Below, piece after piece: positions 1 to 9,076 of a DNA stretch of 28,247 bases. The position numbers and the translations under genes are program-made. Within the stretch, counting starts at the first letter, position 1. Each line of letters begins with the position of its first letter. The stretch covers positions 1 through 28,247 of the forward strand of contig DBSW01000169.1 of the NCBI GenBank assembly GCA_002306745.1, read 5' to 3'. The notes beneath the pieces were generated by a model. That model was not told where the DNA came from and made no database searches. It worked only from the letters and a program-made list of their open reading frames with translations. Origin of the DNA: Dehalococcoidia bacterium UBA1332 (GTDB lineage Bacteria > Chloroflexota > Dehalococcoidia > Lucifugimonadales > Lucifugimonadaceae).

Positions 1-1
1 T

Positions 2-199
2 AATGAGTATGGTAGAGGTTTCATAGTTAACTCTTCGCGCGGAATCATTTACGCTTCGAGCGATCCTGAACATTATGCGAATGCAGCACGGAATCAAGCT
101 AAGAAATTAAAAGACCAGATTAATGGTGCACTGAGTTCAAATAACTCTCGGCAAAATGAAAAAAACTTCTTAAATAATTCGAACTTGGTTGACTTATGA
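2..199 (+). CDS. pyrF: Orotidine 5'-phosphate decarboxylase, C-terminal end (partial)
   Basis: The window opens inside a reading frame whose last 65 codons include GRGFIVNSSRGIIYAS followed by a helix of the type ANAARNQAKKLKDQI. This matches the C-terminal phosphate-binding NSSRGI(I/L)YA segment of the long-form (type 2) OMP decarboxylases, which convert OMP to UMP in the last step of pyrimidine synthesis. The tail after the helix is polar and Asn-rich (SSNNSRQNEKN) and probably disordered. The stop TGA (197-199) overlaps the ATG of the next gene in an ATGA junction, which suggests translational coupling. The catalytic Asp-Lys motif lies upstream of the window, so the assignment rests only on the C-terminal signature. 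Confidence 0.8.
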   Translation, partial: NEYGRGFIVNSSRGIIYASSDPEHYANAARNQAKKLKDQINGALSSNNSRQNEKNFLNNSNLVDL

Positions 200-396
200 A
201 GGGAATTCCTTTTGAGGTAGGTGACCGTATAACTCTCAAAAAGAAGCATCCGTGTGGTGGTTCGGATTGGGAGGTTTATCGCATAGGAGCCGATATTGGA
301 CTGAAATGCTTTACCTGTGAACATCGAGTGATGCTTTCTAGGCGTATCACGGAACTAAGAATGGTCGCAAGGGTAGTGGCTAAAGATACAGGCTAG
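196..396 (+). CDS. DUF951 family protein
   Basis: This 66-residue protein has the conserved pattern of the DUF951 family: a VGDRITLKKKHPCG motif near the N-terminus, the WEVYRIGADIGLKC stretch, and a CxxC pair (C38, C41) with Cys20 in the HPCG motif. The cysteines suggest a small metal-binding or nucleic-acid-binding beta-barrel, but the family has no settled function. It starts at the ATG overlapping the upstream pyrF stop by 4 nt, so it is probably translated by coupling. In other bacteria DUF951 genes often sit near ribosome-associated or S1-like genes; here the partner is pyrF. Family assignment is firm, function unknown. Confidence 0.85.
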   Translation: MKGIPFEVGDRITLKKKHPCGGSDWEVYRIGADIGLKCFTCEHRVMLSRRITELRMVARVVAKDTG

Positions 397-525
397 ATTA
401 AATCGATAGTAAAATCACATGGCTGATGACGCCTTATTTGTTGGTTTCTTGCATAGTCGGTGTAACCTATAGAGACTATACAAAGGCAGTGGTTTCTTTG
501 GGATGGTGTGAATTGTTGTTGCAAT

Positions 526-530
526 GGAGG
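526..530 (+). promoter_or_regulatory. Shine-Dalgarno site that sets the bifunctional nuclease start
   Basis: GGAGG sits 8 nt before the ATG at 539. It overlaps the in-frame ATG at 524, which would have no ribosome binding site of its own, so the later start is preferred. Confidence 0.6.
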
Positions 531-538
531 CTCTCGAT

Positions 539-1150
539 ATGATGGAGCTAATAATAGACAGCATTCGTGTTAGTTTGCTAAATCATCAACGTGTTGTGAT
601 TTTGAAGCAGAAAGATACGGATCGCTACTTGCCGATTTGGATTGGACCGCCTGAAGCAGATGCTATTGCTGTTCGGCTACAGGAAGTTTCTGTGCCGCGC
701 CCTCTAACACATGATTTGCTTTATAACGCAATCAAGGATCTGGGCGGGACGATTGATCATATTGTTGTGTCACGTATGGAAAATGACACCTACTATGCAA
801 CGATAGCTGTACAACAGGGTGGCAAAATGGTAGAAATCGACGCTAGACCATCGGATGCGCTCGCACTTTCTGTTCGTGCCGGCGTCCAGATATATGCTAA
901 TCCTGAAGTTATGGATCGATGTGCGGTAAGGCTCGATGAGGAGAGTGGTGAAGCTTACGTAGGTGAAGAAAATATGTCTGCCGCTCAGGAAGCAGGCGCT
1001 CAACGAGCTGGAGGACCAGTAGGAGAGTCAGAGCGCGAGAAGCTTTCAGCATTTGCAGATTTCATAGAATCGTTGGATCTTGGTGATATGGACCCCGACG
1101 GTGATTATCGTCGGAAATCCGAGGGTGATGAGCCACTAGCGGGTGTTTAA
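539..1150 (+). CDS. Bifunctional nuclease family protein (BFN, DUF151)
   Basis: The protein is 203 residues from the preferred ATG at 539; an in-frame ATG at 524 would add five residues but has no ribosome binding site. The N-terminal 130 residues carry the BFN/DUF151 pattern: MMELIIDSIRVSLLNHQRVV, then LPIWIGPPEADAIA, RPLTHDLL, and a DARPSDALALSVRAGVQIYA block. This is the family of plant BFN1-like proteins and T. maritima TM0160. Nuclease activity on RNA and DNA has been reported for some members, but the bacterial role is unclear. The C-terminal 70 residues are acidic and Gly/Glu-rich with one amphipathic segment (REKLSAFADFIESLDLGDM), resembling a UVR-like or flexible tail. It stands alone between DUF951 and the ATP synthase operon. 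Confidence 0.85.
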   Translation: MMELIIDSIRVSLLNHQRVVILKQKDTDRYLPIWIGPPEADAIAVRLQEVSVPRPLTHDLLYNAIKDLGGTIDHIVVSRMENDTYYATIAVQQGGKMVEIDARPSDALALSVRAGVQIYANPEVMDRCAVRLDEESGEAYVGEENMSAAQEAGAQRAGGPVGESEREKLSAFADFIESLDLGDMDPDGDYRRKSEGDEPLAGV

Positions 1151-1369
1151 TTTGGCATAGTTTGATTGACCACTGCCTGCCATCCTGCATTGCTTATTCG
1201 CGTTGCATAATGTTCCCATCGGATAATTAAATTTATAAATCATTAATGACCTTATAAAGTTTGCAACAGAATCAGCCTGAATTTTAAGGTTAGTGCTCTA
1301 AAAAATTGCTTGGAAATTCTGGCTATTGTGATAGCATGCACAGTCGGTCATTTTGAGCAGGGGATTCCT

Positions 1370-1675
1370 GTGTTGGATGGAGAAAAGTTACCAATAAGGT
1401 CTAAGGATCATAATGGTGAGCCTTGTACTTCGAAGGTAACCTCAAGGAACCCGGCTGATAGTGGCCTACCCGCAATGATCAGGTTGCTAGGGCGTGTAGG
1501 TGGCATTGGTTGGTTTGTTGCCACAGCTATTGCTCTTGGGACTTATGGCGGGTATTGGCTCGATCGACACTTTTCAACCGCACCCGTCTTGACGATTGTT
1601 GGGCTAGCGCTGGGATTGGCAACAGCACTTGTTGGCATGATCCAGCTTCTTCGCTCAAATAAGTTTGGACGGTAA
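1370..1675 (+). CDS. atpI: AtpI/AtpZ-like ATP synthase accessory membrane protein
   Basis: This short protein sits directly ahead of atpB and has two predicted membrane helices, GWFVATAIALGTYGGYWLD and VLTIVGLALGLATALVGMI. This is the pattern of the AtpZ/AtpI family (PF09527), which is thought to help assemble the c-ring or supply Mg2+ or Ca2+. The start is uncertain. An in-frame TTG at 1310 gives 121 residues but no ribosome binding site. GTG 1370 (or TTG 1373) lies 6-9 nt after AGGGG (1359-1363) and gives about 101 residues; I chose this one. About 40 polar residues precede the first helix. The reading frame ends 39 nt before atpB, consistent with its being the first gene of the operon. Confidence 0.75.
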   Translation: MLDGEKLPIRSKDHNGEPCTSKVTSRNPADSGLPAMIRLLGRVGGIGWFVATAIALGTYGGYWLDRHFSTAPVLTIVGLALGLATALVGMIQLLRSNKFGR

Positions 1676-1714
1676 CCGCTAATAGAGAACGAAAGGTAAT
1701 CAGGTACAGACCGG

Positions 1715-2986
1715 TTGGGAAAACTCCTAAAAAATCCCAAACTTCTTGTGATTGCTATCGCTGGAGTTGTGGCGTTGTTGGTGTCCGTAGCGGGTGGCGC
1801 ATTGGGTGCTTCTTTTGGTCTTGGACAACTCGGTGGCCCGATCCCATTTATTTCTATCCCGGCTGAGCGAGTTGCCTATATAGGCAGTTATCCGCTTCTA
1901 AATTCGACGATAATGTTTTGGTTCGGTGGAATTATTCTTCTTTTTGTTGCATGGCGAGCCGGACGAAATGTCAAAGATGTACCGTCAGGTTGGCAGAATT
2001 TCATGGAGGCGATCTATGAATTTTTCAGTGGTACTGTAGACGGAGTCGCTGGCGGTGAACCAAAATCGGGTCGGCGGTTTCTAGCTTTGGTTTCCACAAT
2101 CTTTTTGGTTGTGGTAATCATTAATTGGGTGGGTATTCTCCCAGGTGTTGGTTCTGTAGGTCGAATCGAAACTATAGAAGAATGGGTACATCACCACATT
2201 CATGATCTTGAAGAGAAAGTGCACGAAGAGCATCCTGAGTACAGTGATAAACAGGTTCATGGTTTAGCGCTGCTACATCTTCTGGAAGAACATGGTACTG
2301 ACACATTTGTAGCGTTCCATGGAATTTGGGTGCCGCTCGGCAACGGCGAACAGAAAAGAGTCCCTCTAAACAAAATCGTGCCGTTTACTTCAGACGAGTT
2401 GCACAAACTAGAGGATAAGATCAAGGTTGGAGATAAATTTAACGAGGATCCTGTATATCTACGGATCGATCAAGATATACGCGAAGGTGTAGTCAAGGAA
2501 GTATTTGTTGGCGGTGACGATAAAGAATATGATTTCATCGGGAAAACGGCTGGTCTTTTGGTCCCTTATCTGCGCGGAGCCTCTACCGATATAAACACTA
2601 CATTAGGAATTGCAATTGTTGCTATGTTCACGGTCCAGATATGGGGGTTCCGTGCTTTGGGTGTTAGAGGTTATGGGGGAAAATTTGTAGTAAACCCAAT
2701 CAAACAGGGTCCGATTTCTACATTTGTTGGAATTCTTGAAGGATTCGGTGAACTTACACGAACAATGAGTTTTACTTTTCGCTTGTTCGGCAATATGTTC
2801 GCTGGAGAAATCTTGTTGATTGCAATGGCATTCTTATTGCCGCTTATTGGAATAATCCCATTTATGGGCTTGGAGTTGTTTGTGGGCGTTATCCAGGCTT
2901 ATATCTTTGCAATGCTCACTCTTGTGTTTGGTGTTATGGCGGTCGCGAGTCACGGTGATCACGACAGCCACGCGGAGGATCACTGA
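1715..2986 (+). CDS. atpB: F0F1 ATP synthase subunit a, with large His-rich insertion
   Basis: Subunit a forms the proton half-channels of the membrane F0 sector. The diagnostic C-terminal block is present: GELTRTMSFTFRLFGNMFAGE at residues 345-365, with the essential arginine at R356, and a second conserved helix ending in a membrane segment at 385-412. Start is TTG at 1715, 9 nt after CAGGT. At 423 residues it is much longer than the usual 220-310. The excess lies between the second helix (ends NWVGILPG, residue 144) and the PYLRGASTDINTTLG motif (284-298). That roughly 130-residue insertion holds ten histidines between residues 159 and 202, then a Lys/Glu/Asp-rich stretch. By analogy with E. 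coli topology it would face outside the cytoplasm. The C-terminus is also His/Asp-rich (SHGDHDSHAEDH). The frame is intact, so the insertion is not an assembly break. Confidence 0.95.
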   Translation: MGKLLKNPKLLVIAIAGVVALLVSVAGGALGASFGLGQLGGPIPFISIPAERVAYIGSYPLLNSTIMFWFGGIILLFVAWRAGRNVKDVPSGWQNFMEAIYEFFSGTVDGVAGGEPKSGRRFLALVSTIFLVVVIINWVGILPGVGSVGRIETIEEWVHHHIHDLEEKVHEEHPEYSDKQVHGLALLHLLEEHGTDTFVAFHGIWVPLGNGEQKRVPLNKIVPFTSDELHKLEDKIKVGDKFNEDPVYLRIDQDIREGVVKEVFVGGDDKEYDFIGKTAGLLVPYLRGASTDINTTLGIAIVAMFTVQIWGFRALGVRGYGGKFVVNPIKQGPISTFVGILEGFGELTRTMSFTFRLFGNMFAGEILLIAMAFLLPLIGIIPFMGLELFVGVIQAYIFAMLTLVFGVMAVASHGDHDSHAEDH

Positions 2987-3071
2987 AATCAGGGTCCCAC
3001 TAAAAGTCTGATGTGGTGGACGACATTGCAAATAGTCGTGATTGGCCACCGCCTCAAAGAAGGAAGTTAAT

Positions 3072-3076
3072 AGGAG
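3072..3076 (+). promoter_or_regulatory. Shine-Dalgarno site that sets the atpE start
   Basis: AGGAG with a 7-nt spacer precedes the TTG at 3084. The longer alternative start at TTG 3042 would place this site inside the gene and would add 14 polar residues ahead of a normally very short N-terminus. Confidence 0.7.
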
Positions 3077-3083
3077 AAGTCAG

Positions 3084-3311
3084 TTGGAAGCAGATGCAAC
3101 AAAGCCTCTAGCAGCAGCAATCGCTATAGGTGTCGGTGCGCTTGGCCCTGGTCTTGGTATAGGTCTGTTAGCCGGTAGGGCTATGGAAGCGCTGGGTCGA
3201 AACCCGGAAGCTACCGGTCCTGTTCAGCAGAACATGATTCTTGCTCTAGCGTTCGCAGAAGCCATAGCAATTTATGCTTTAGTTGTCGCGATTATCATTC
3301 TATTCGTCTAA
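3084..3311 (+). CDS. atpE: F0F1 ATP synthase subunit c (proteolipid)
   Basis: The 75-residue product is a two-helix hairpin that forms the rotating c-ring. Helix 1 has the glycine-rich packing motif GVGALGPGLGIG, the polar loop is GRNPEA, and helix 2 carries the ion-binding glutamate E59 in LAFAEAIAIY. Sodium-type c subunits have Gln in the helix-1 GxGxG motif and Ser/Thr right after the carboxylate. Here these positions are Ile26 and Ala60, so proton coupling is the better inference. The start is TTG 3084, chosen from the AGGAG at 3072-3076; it gives the normal family length, whereas TTG 3042 gives 89 residues. A perfect hairpin follows the gene at 3380-3408, before atpF. Confidence 0.95.
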   Translation: MEADATKPLAAAIAIGVGALGPGLGIGLLAGRAMEALGRNPEATGPVQQNMILALAFAEAIAIYALVVAIIILFV

Positions 3312-3379
3312 TTCGGTTGGAATCCATGTGACTAGTTTGAATATAGTTTCATAACTTATCTAATAGTTGCAATCGGGCT

Positions 3380-3408
3380 GTTGAAGGCGAATATTGTTCG
3401 CCTTCAAC
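3380..3408 (+). other. Perfect 12-bp hairpin between atpE and atpF
   Basis: GTTGAAGGCGAA (3380-3391) and TTCGCCTTCAAC (3397-3408) are exact inverted copies around a 5-nt loop. No T-run follows, so this is not a classical terminator. It is well placed to stabilise the 3' end of atpE mRNA or to act as a processing or attenuation site, since c is needed in many more copies than b. The right arm overlaps a tandem CTTCAACGA repeat (3402-3410, 3411-3419), so the left arm could also pair with the second copy. Confidence 0.75.
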
Positions 3409-3445
3409 GACTTCAACGAATGGAAAGCGTTTAAAAGGAACGATT

Positions 3446-3946
3446 ATGGATGCGCTTGGAATAACCGTTCAGCAGTTGCTGACTCAGCTGGTCAGCTTCT
3501 TGATATTGTTCTTCTTGCTGTACAAACTGGCATATGGTCCGATAATGGGTATGCTAGATAGCCGTGCAGAGAAGATTAAGGACAGTCTTGAAGCAGCTGA
3601 GACGGCGCGGCTCGAAGCAGCTTCCTCTGCAGAACGCGTGGAAGCGGAAATTGCTGCTGCTCGCGTTGAAGGTCAGAAGATCGTCGCTGAGGCACGAGAT
3701 GCGGCTTCGAAGCTTCGAGAACAGGAGCAAGATCGTGCACGAACTGACGTTGAATTAATGATTGAACGTGCTCGTATTGAAATCGCCCGTGAAAAAGAAG
3801 CTGCTGTTGAAGAAGTTCGCAAAGAATTTGCTGGGCTTGCAATTACGGCGGCTGAACGAATTGTCGAAGGATCACTCGATGTGAAATCCCATTCAAGCCT
3901 GATTGACAAGGTTCTTGAAGATGGGCTTGGGGAAAGGAAGAACTAG
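3446..3946 (+). CDS. atpF: F0F1 ATP synthase subunit b
   Basis: The 166-residue protein has one N-terminal membrane helix (residues about 9-29, QQLLTQLVSFLILFFLLYKL) followed by a long Ala/Glu/Arg-rich coiled coil, the standard build of the peripheral stalk that holds F1 still against the rotor. The post-membrane motif GPIMGMLDSRAEKI matches the family. It starts at ATG 3446 with AAAGGA about 6 nt upstream. The C-terminal region (FAGLAITAAERIVEGSLD) is the part that docks with the delta subunit, encoded next. There is only one b gene, with no b' copy, so a homodimer is expected. Confidence 0.95.
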   Translation: MDALGITVQQLLTQLVSFLILFFLLYKLAYGPIMGMLDSRAEKIKDSLEAAETARLEAASSAERVEAEIAAARVEGQKIVAEARDAASKLREQEQDRARTDVELMIERARIEIAREKEAAVEEVRKEFAGLAITAAERIVEGSLDVKSHSSLIDKVLEDGLGERKN

Positions 3947-3978
3947 GGTGCTTATCAAGGGCACTTTAGAGATAAAAA

Positions 3979-4521
3979 TTGGCAGCAACCGGTCGAAGAT
4001 ACGCTCAGGCAGCATTTGAGCTTGCTATAGAACAAAATAAAGTCGGCTCATGGTCGAAAGATTTGGCGCGTGCGGCTGAAGTTCTGTCAGACTCCGATGT
4101 AATGGCTTTTCTCGACGCTCCGCAGGTGTCTGATGGCGTAAAGCTTGATGGCATCGGTAAGCTTCTTTCGAATCTAGATATTTCCGTACGGAACACAGTA
4201 AACCTTATGACGGTTAATCGTGACATAACTAAATTTGCTGATATGCATCGATTATTCGGTGATATGGCTGATGAGTATCAAGGTATAGCACGGGCTGACG
4301 TAGTTACTGCTGTTCCACTTGACAAAAAACGTCGCAGTAAAATTGCTGAAGGGTTGTCGAAACTGGTTGGCCGGGACGAAATTAAGATTACTGAGAGTGT
4401 AGATCCTGAGATTATTGGTGGACTTGTTGCAAGGATTGGCGATCGTTTGGTAGATGGAAGTACAAAAACACAGTTGAGGGCAATGCGAGATTCTTTGGCT
4501 GAACGGCCAGTTGATTTGTAA
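3979..4521 (+). CDS. atpH: F0F1 ATP synthase subunit delta
   Basis: This 180-residue protein begins with RRYAQAAFELAIEQNK, the typical N-terminal helix (RYAxALFxxA) of the delta/OSCP subunit, which joins the b stalk to the top of F1. The C-terminal family signature is seen in ADVVTAVPLDKKRRSKIAEGL and in IIGGLVARIGDRLVDGSTKTQL, where family members usually have a (I/V)GG(x)xxx(I/V)GDxxxDGS pattern. It starts at TTG 3979, 32 nt after atpF, with only a weak AGAGA upstream. Gene order b-delta-alpha is the canonical bacterial arrangement. Confidence 0.95.
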   Translation: MAATGRRYAQAAFELAIEQNKVGSWSKDLARAAEVLSDSDVMAFLDAPQVSDGVKLDGIGKLLSNLDISVRNTVNLMTVNRDITKFADMHRLFGDMADEYQGIARADVVTAVPLDKKRRSKIAEGLSKLVGRDEIKITESVDPEIIGGLVARIGDRLVDGSTKTQLRAMRDSLAERPVDL

Positions 4522-4605
4522 TTTGACTCAAGACAAGGTAGAAAAAACGGCCGGTTGATAGATCGGTAGATTAATTAGACGGGTATAACCCGGAGAGAGA
4601 GTCCG

Positions 4606-6117
4606 ATGGCAGTACGAGGTCAGGACATAGCCTCAGTTATTAAGAGGCAAATTGAAGATTTTGGTGGTGACATTACTCAGGTAGATGTAGGAACCGTTGT
4701 CGAGGCAGCAGATGGTGTCGCGCAGGTACATGGTCTATCCGGTGTGCGTTATTCGGAGCTACTCCAGTTCCCTGGTGATATTTTTGGGCTTGCCCTTAAC
4801 CTCGAAGAGGACAGAGTTGGCGCAGTTATTCTTGGTGACTACCTGAAAATCAAAGAAGGAGACGAGGTGCGTAGCACCGGTCGAATTATTGAAGTTCCGG
4901 TTGGTGATGCCATGCTAGGACGAGTAGTCGACTCTCTTGGCGTTCCTTTGGATGGTAAGGGTGCGGTTGCAACCAACGAATCTTACCCAGTGGAGAAAAT
5001 TGCTCCTGGGGTAGGAGCTCGGCAATCTGTTGATCAACCAGTCCAATTTGGACTGAAAATTGTTGATGCTATGGTTCCTGTTGGACGGGGTCAACGAGAA
5101 CTAGTAATTGGTGATCGCGCTACTGGTAAAACTTCAGTATGTATTGACGCTCTTATCAACCAGAAGGATAGTGGGATAATTGGTGTTTATGTAGCGATAG
5201 GTCAGCGTGCTTCGAAGGTAGCTCAGGTTGTGACCAGACTCGAAGATAACGGTGCTCTTGATAATACGGTAGTTGTTACCGCTAATGCTTCTGACCCCGC
5301 TCCTATGCAGTATCTTGCGCCTTATGCTGGTTGTGCCATCGCTGAGTATTTCATGGCACAAGGCAAAGACGTATTAATTGTCTATGATGATTTGACGAAG
5401 CATGCATGGGCTTATAGACAGATGTCACTTTTGTTACGTCGACCTCCTGGTCGTGAAGCGTATCCCGGTGATGTTTTCTATCTTCATTCCCGACTTCTTG
5501 AGCGCGCTGCTCGCTTAAATCAGGACGCTGGTGGTGGATCAATTACAGCGCTACCAATAATAGAGACACAGGCTGGTGATGTCTCTGCTTATGTTCCTAC
5601 CAACGTTATTTCCATCACTGATGGTCAGCTTTTCCTCGAGCCAGATCTGTTCAACTCAGGCATACGCCCTGCGGTTAACTCTGGTATCTCTGTTACTCGG
5701 GTCGGATCTTCAGCCCAGCTCAAGGGCATGAAAGCTGTTTCAGGATCACTTAAGGCTGAAATGGCCCAATACGCGGCTCTCGCCACCTTCGCTCAATTCG
5801 GCACAGACGATCTAGATTCAGTGACCAGACGTCAACTTGACCGAGGAGCTCGATTCACTGAGCTGTTGAAGCAGGATGAGAACTCACCTTTGTCGGTTGA
5901 GGCTCAGACTGCGTTGCTTTATATAGCCAATGCAGGAGCTCTGGATGATGTTCCTGTGGAAAAGGTTCGGTCATTTGAAGCACAGTGGCATGATTATGCT
6001 GCAGCTAATCTGCCTGACGTTCTTCAATCCATAGCAGAGGCTGGTGAACTTAGCGATGAAAATGCAGCAAAACTTGATGAAGCTGTGAGTGCTTTCAAGC
6101 AAACAGTTAGCCTTTAG
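4606..6117 (+). CDS. atpA: F0F1 ATP synthase subunit alpha
   Basis: Alpha subunits alternate with beta in the F1 hexamer and hold the non-catalytic nucleotide sites. The 503 residues match the normal length. The P-loop is GDRATGKT at 169-176, where many bacteria have GDRQTGKT. The signature PAVNSGISVTRVGSSAQ includes the arginine that reaches into the catalytic site of beta. The N-terminal crown motif (VVEAADGVAQVHGLSG) is also intact. It starts at ATG 4606 after a GGAGAG site. The distance from atpH is 84 nt. Confidence 0.97.
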   Translation: MAVRGQDIASVIKRQIEDFGGDITQVDVGTVVEAADGVAQVHGLSGVRYSELLQFPGDIFGLALNLEEDRVGAVILGDYLKIKEGDEVRSTGRIIEVPVGDAMLGRVVDSLGVPLDGKGAVATNESYPVEKIAPGVGARQSVDQPVQFGLKIVDAMVPVGRGQRELVIGDRATGKTSVCIDALINQKDSGIIGVYVAIGQRASKVAQVVTRLEDNGALDNTVVVTANASDPAPMQYLAPYAGCAIAEYFMAQGKDVLIVYDDLTKHAWAYRQMSLLLRRPPGREAYPGDVFYLHSRLLERAARLNQDAGGGSITALPIIETQAGDVSAYVPTNVISITDGQLFLEPDLFNSGIRPAVNSGISVTRVGSSAQLKGMKAVSGSLKAEMAQYAALATFAQFGTDDLDSVTRRQLDRGARFTELLKQDENSPLSVEAQTALLYIANAGALDDVPVEKVRSFEAQWHDYAAANLPDVLQSIAEAGELSDENAAKLDEAVSAFKQTVSL

Positions 6118-6153
6118 AACAATTTAATACAACTAAAACAATAGAGTTAGGAA

Positions 6154-7032
6154 TTGCCGAGTACCAAAGATCTAAGAGACCGAATTCGTTCGGTCTCTAA
6201 CACAGCGAAAGTCACGGGCGCTATGCAGATGATTGCGGCGTCCAAGATGAATCGCGCTCAGAACGCAGTCCGTGAAGGTCGCCCTTACGCTGATCGTATA
6301 CGTGATGTTTTGGGTGACCTTGCTGCTTTGGCGGGTAAGGATGAGGACGCACCTACTGTCGATCTTCTGAGAGTTAGACCAGTTACCAAAACACTAGTTG
6401 TTTTAGTAACGCCGGATCGTGGTCTTGCTGGTGCACTTGTAGGTAATCTTCAACGTGAAGCAGCTAGGTTTGTGCATGAAACAAAAGAAGACGTCGTGAT
6501 GATTGCAGTGGGTAGGAAGGGTGAACGATTCGTGGCTCGAACTGGGCAAAACCTTCTTGCAAGCTTCTCGGTTCCGGATCGACCCTCGCTCGATGACACG
6601 GTTTCGATCGGTCGTATGCTAGTCGAAGAATACAGTACTGAACGTGTAGATAAGGTGGTGCTTATTTATGCGAAGTTCATCAACACGGCTGTTCAGGAGA
6701 TTACGACACGTCAACTGTTGCCGGTTGAACCACCGGAGCGTGACAAAGATGAAATTGGTAAGTTAGAGGAGCTTGACTATATATATGAGCCTAGTATTTC
6801 AGCAGTACTCGAATCGCTGGTACCGCGATATATTGAAACACAGGTTTACCACGGCATTCTCGAGGCATTCGCTAGTGAGCATTCAGCTCGGATGATCGCT
6901 ATGCAGAACGCGACAGATAATGCGAACGAAATAGTTGAGGGTCTGACTCTTGACTTGAACAAAGCTCGTCAGGAATCGATTACATCCGAGCTTCTTGACA
7001 TTGTGGGTGGCGTCGCTGCCCTAGAAGGCTAA
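6154..7032 (+). CDS. atpG: F0F1 ATP synthase subunit gamma
   Basis: Gamma is the central shaft of F1. The N-terminal helix starts STKDLRDRIRSVSNTAKVTGAMQMIAASKM and the C-terminal helix includes MIAMQNATDNANEIVEGLTL, both conserved as the two strands of the shaft coiled coil. The NKARQ(E)SIT(S)EL(L)DIV(G) ending is the family hallmark. It is 292 residues, a normal length. TTG 6154 is used as start, with TAGAG at 6142-6146. It lies between atpA and atpD as expected. Confidence 0.96.
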   Translation: MPSTKDLRDRIRSVSNTAKVTGAMQMIAASKMNRAQNAVREGRPYADRIRDVLGDLAALAGKDEDAPTVDLLRVRPVTKTLVVLVTPDRGLAGALVGNLQREAARFVHETKEDVVMIAVGRKGERFVARTGQNLLASFSVPDRPSLDDTVSIGRMLVEEYSTERVDKVVLIYAKFINTAVQEITTRQLLPVEPPERDKDEIGKLEELDYIYEPSISAVLESLVPRYIETQVYHGILEAFASEHSARMIAMQNATDNANEIVEGLTLDLNKARQESITSELLDIVGGVAALEG

Positions 7033-7102
7033 TTACAAAGAACCGTCCGGGTAGTGCGGCCGGGATTTTCAGAAATCAACATAGACCAGGAGTGCCTCAA
7101 TA

Positions 7103-8524
<1,422 letters not shown>

Positions 8525-8559
8525 GACTTTTATTGAGGTTCTAAAGGTATCTATTTGTT

Positions 8560-8979
8560 ATGGCTAAACTTCAGCTAGCAGTTGTAACCGCAGAAGGCGA
8601 GAGCTTTTCTGGAGAGGTCGATATGGTCGTTGCCCCTGGCGGGCTCGGAGAGTTTACGGTGCTGCCCTCACATGCTCGAATGATTTCGAGTCTAGATCCG
8701 GGAATTCTTCGATTTGATCAATCAGGCGAATCTGTTTCATTGGCTTTGAGTGGTGGTTTCTTGGAGGTCTCCGACAATCGTGTGACAGTTTTGGCTGATG
8801 CTGCGGAGCGTGACGATGCTATCGATGTTGAACGTGCTGAAGCCGCACTTGTTCGCGCTCAGGAACGACTGGCTTCGACCGAGGCGGATATTGATCTAGA
8901 ACGTGCAATGGCAGCTGTAAGGCGAGCACGTGTTCGGGTTAATTTAGGTCGGCGACGCCGTGATCGTGTAGTTCAATAG
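8560..8979 (+). CDS. atpC: F0F1 ATP synthase subunit epsilon
   Basis: This 139-residue protein ends the operon. The N-terminal beta-sandwich carries the family pattern: TAEGESFSGEVDMVVAPGGLGEFTVLPSHARMIS, then GGFLEVSDNRVTVLADAAE. The C-terminal two-helix arm, rich in Arg and Ala (AEAALVRAQERL ... MAAVRRARVRV), is present, so the subunit could act as an ATPase inhibitor. It starts at ATG 8560, 35 nt after atpD. Downstream 8980-9076 is T-rich but shows no convincing terminator hairpin before the convergent rex gene. Confidence 0.95.
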   Translation: MAKLQLAVVTAEGESFSGEVDMVVAPGGLGEFTVLPSHARMISSLDPGILRFDQSGESVSLALSGGFLEVSDNRVTVLADAAERDDAIDVERAEAALVRAQERLASTEADIDLERAMAAVRRARVRVNLGRRRRDRVVQ

Positions 8980-9076
8980 TAAATCTTTTTTAGAGAACTC
9001 CCTGAAGTTTTTGGTCTTTACTGTTTATATTTGTTTTTTTGTTTAGTACGTAGTTTTAAAATACGGGTTGGTCTGT

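Noticed and set aside
419..475. Tiny frame ATG GCT GAT ... CTA TAG (17 codons) between DUF951 and the nuclease gene
   Set aside because: No ribosome binding site, no recognisable motif, and such frames are expected by chance.
8980..9076. T-rich stretch after atpC as a rho-independent terminator
   Set aside because: Only a 4-bp AACT/AGTT stem can be found; too weak for a terminator call.
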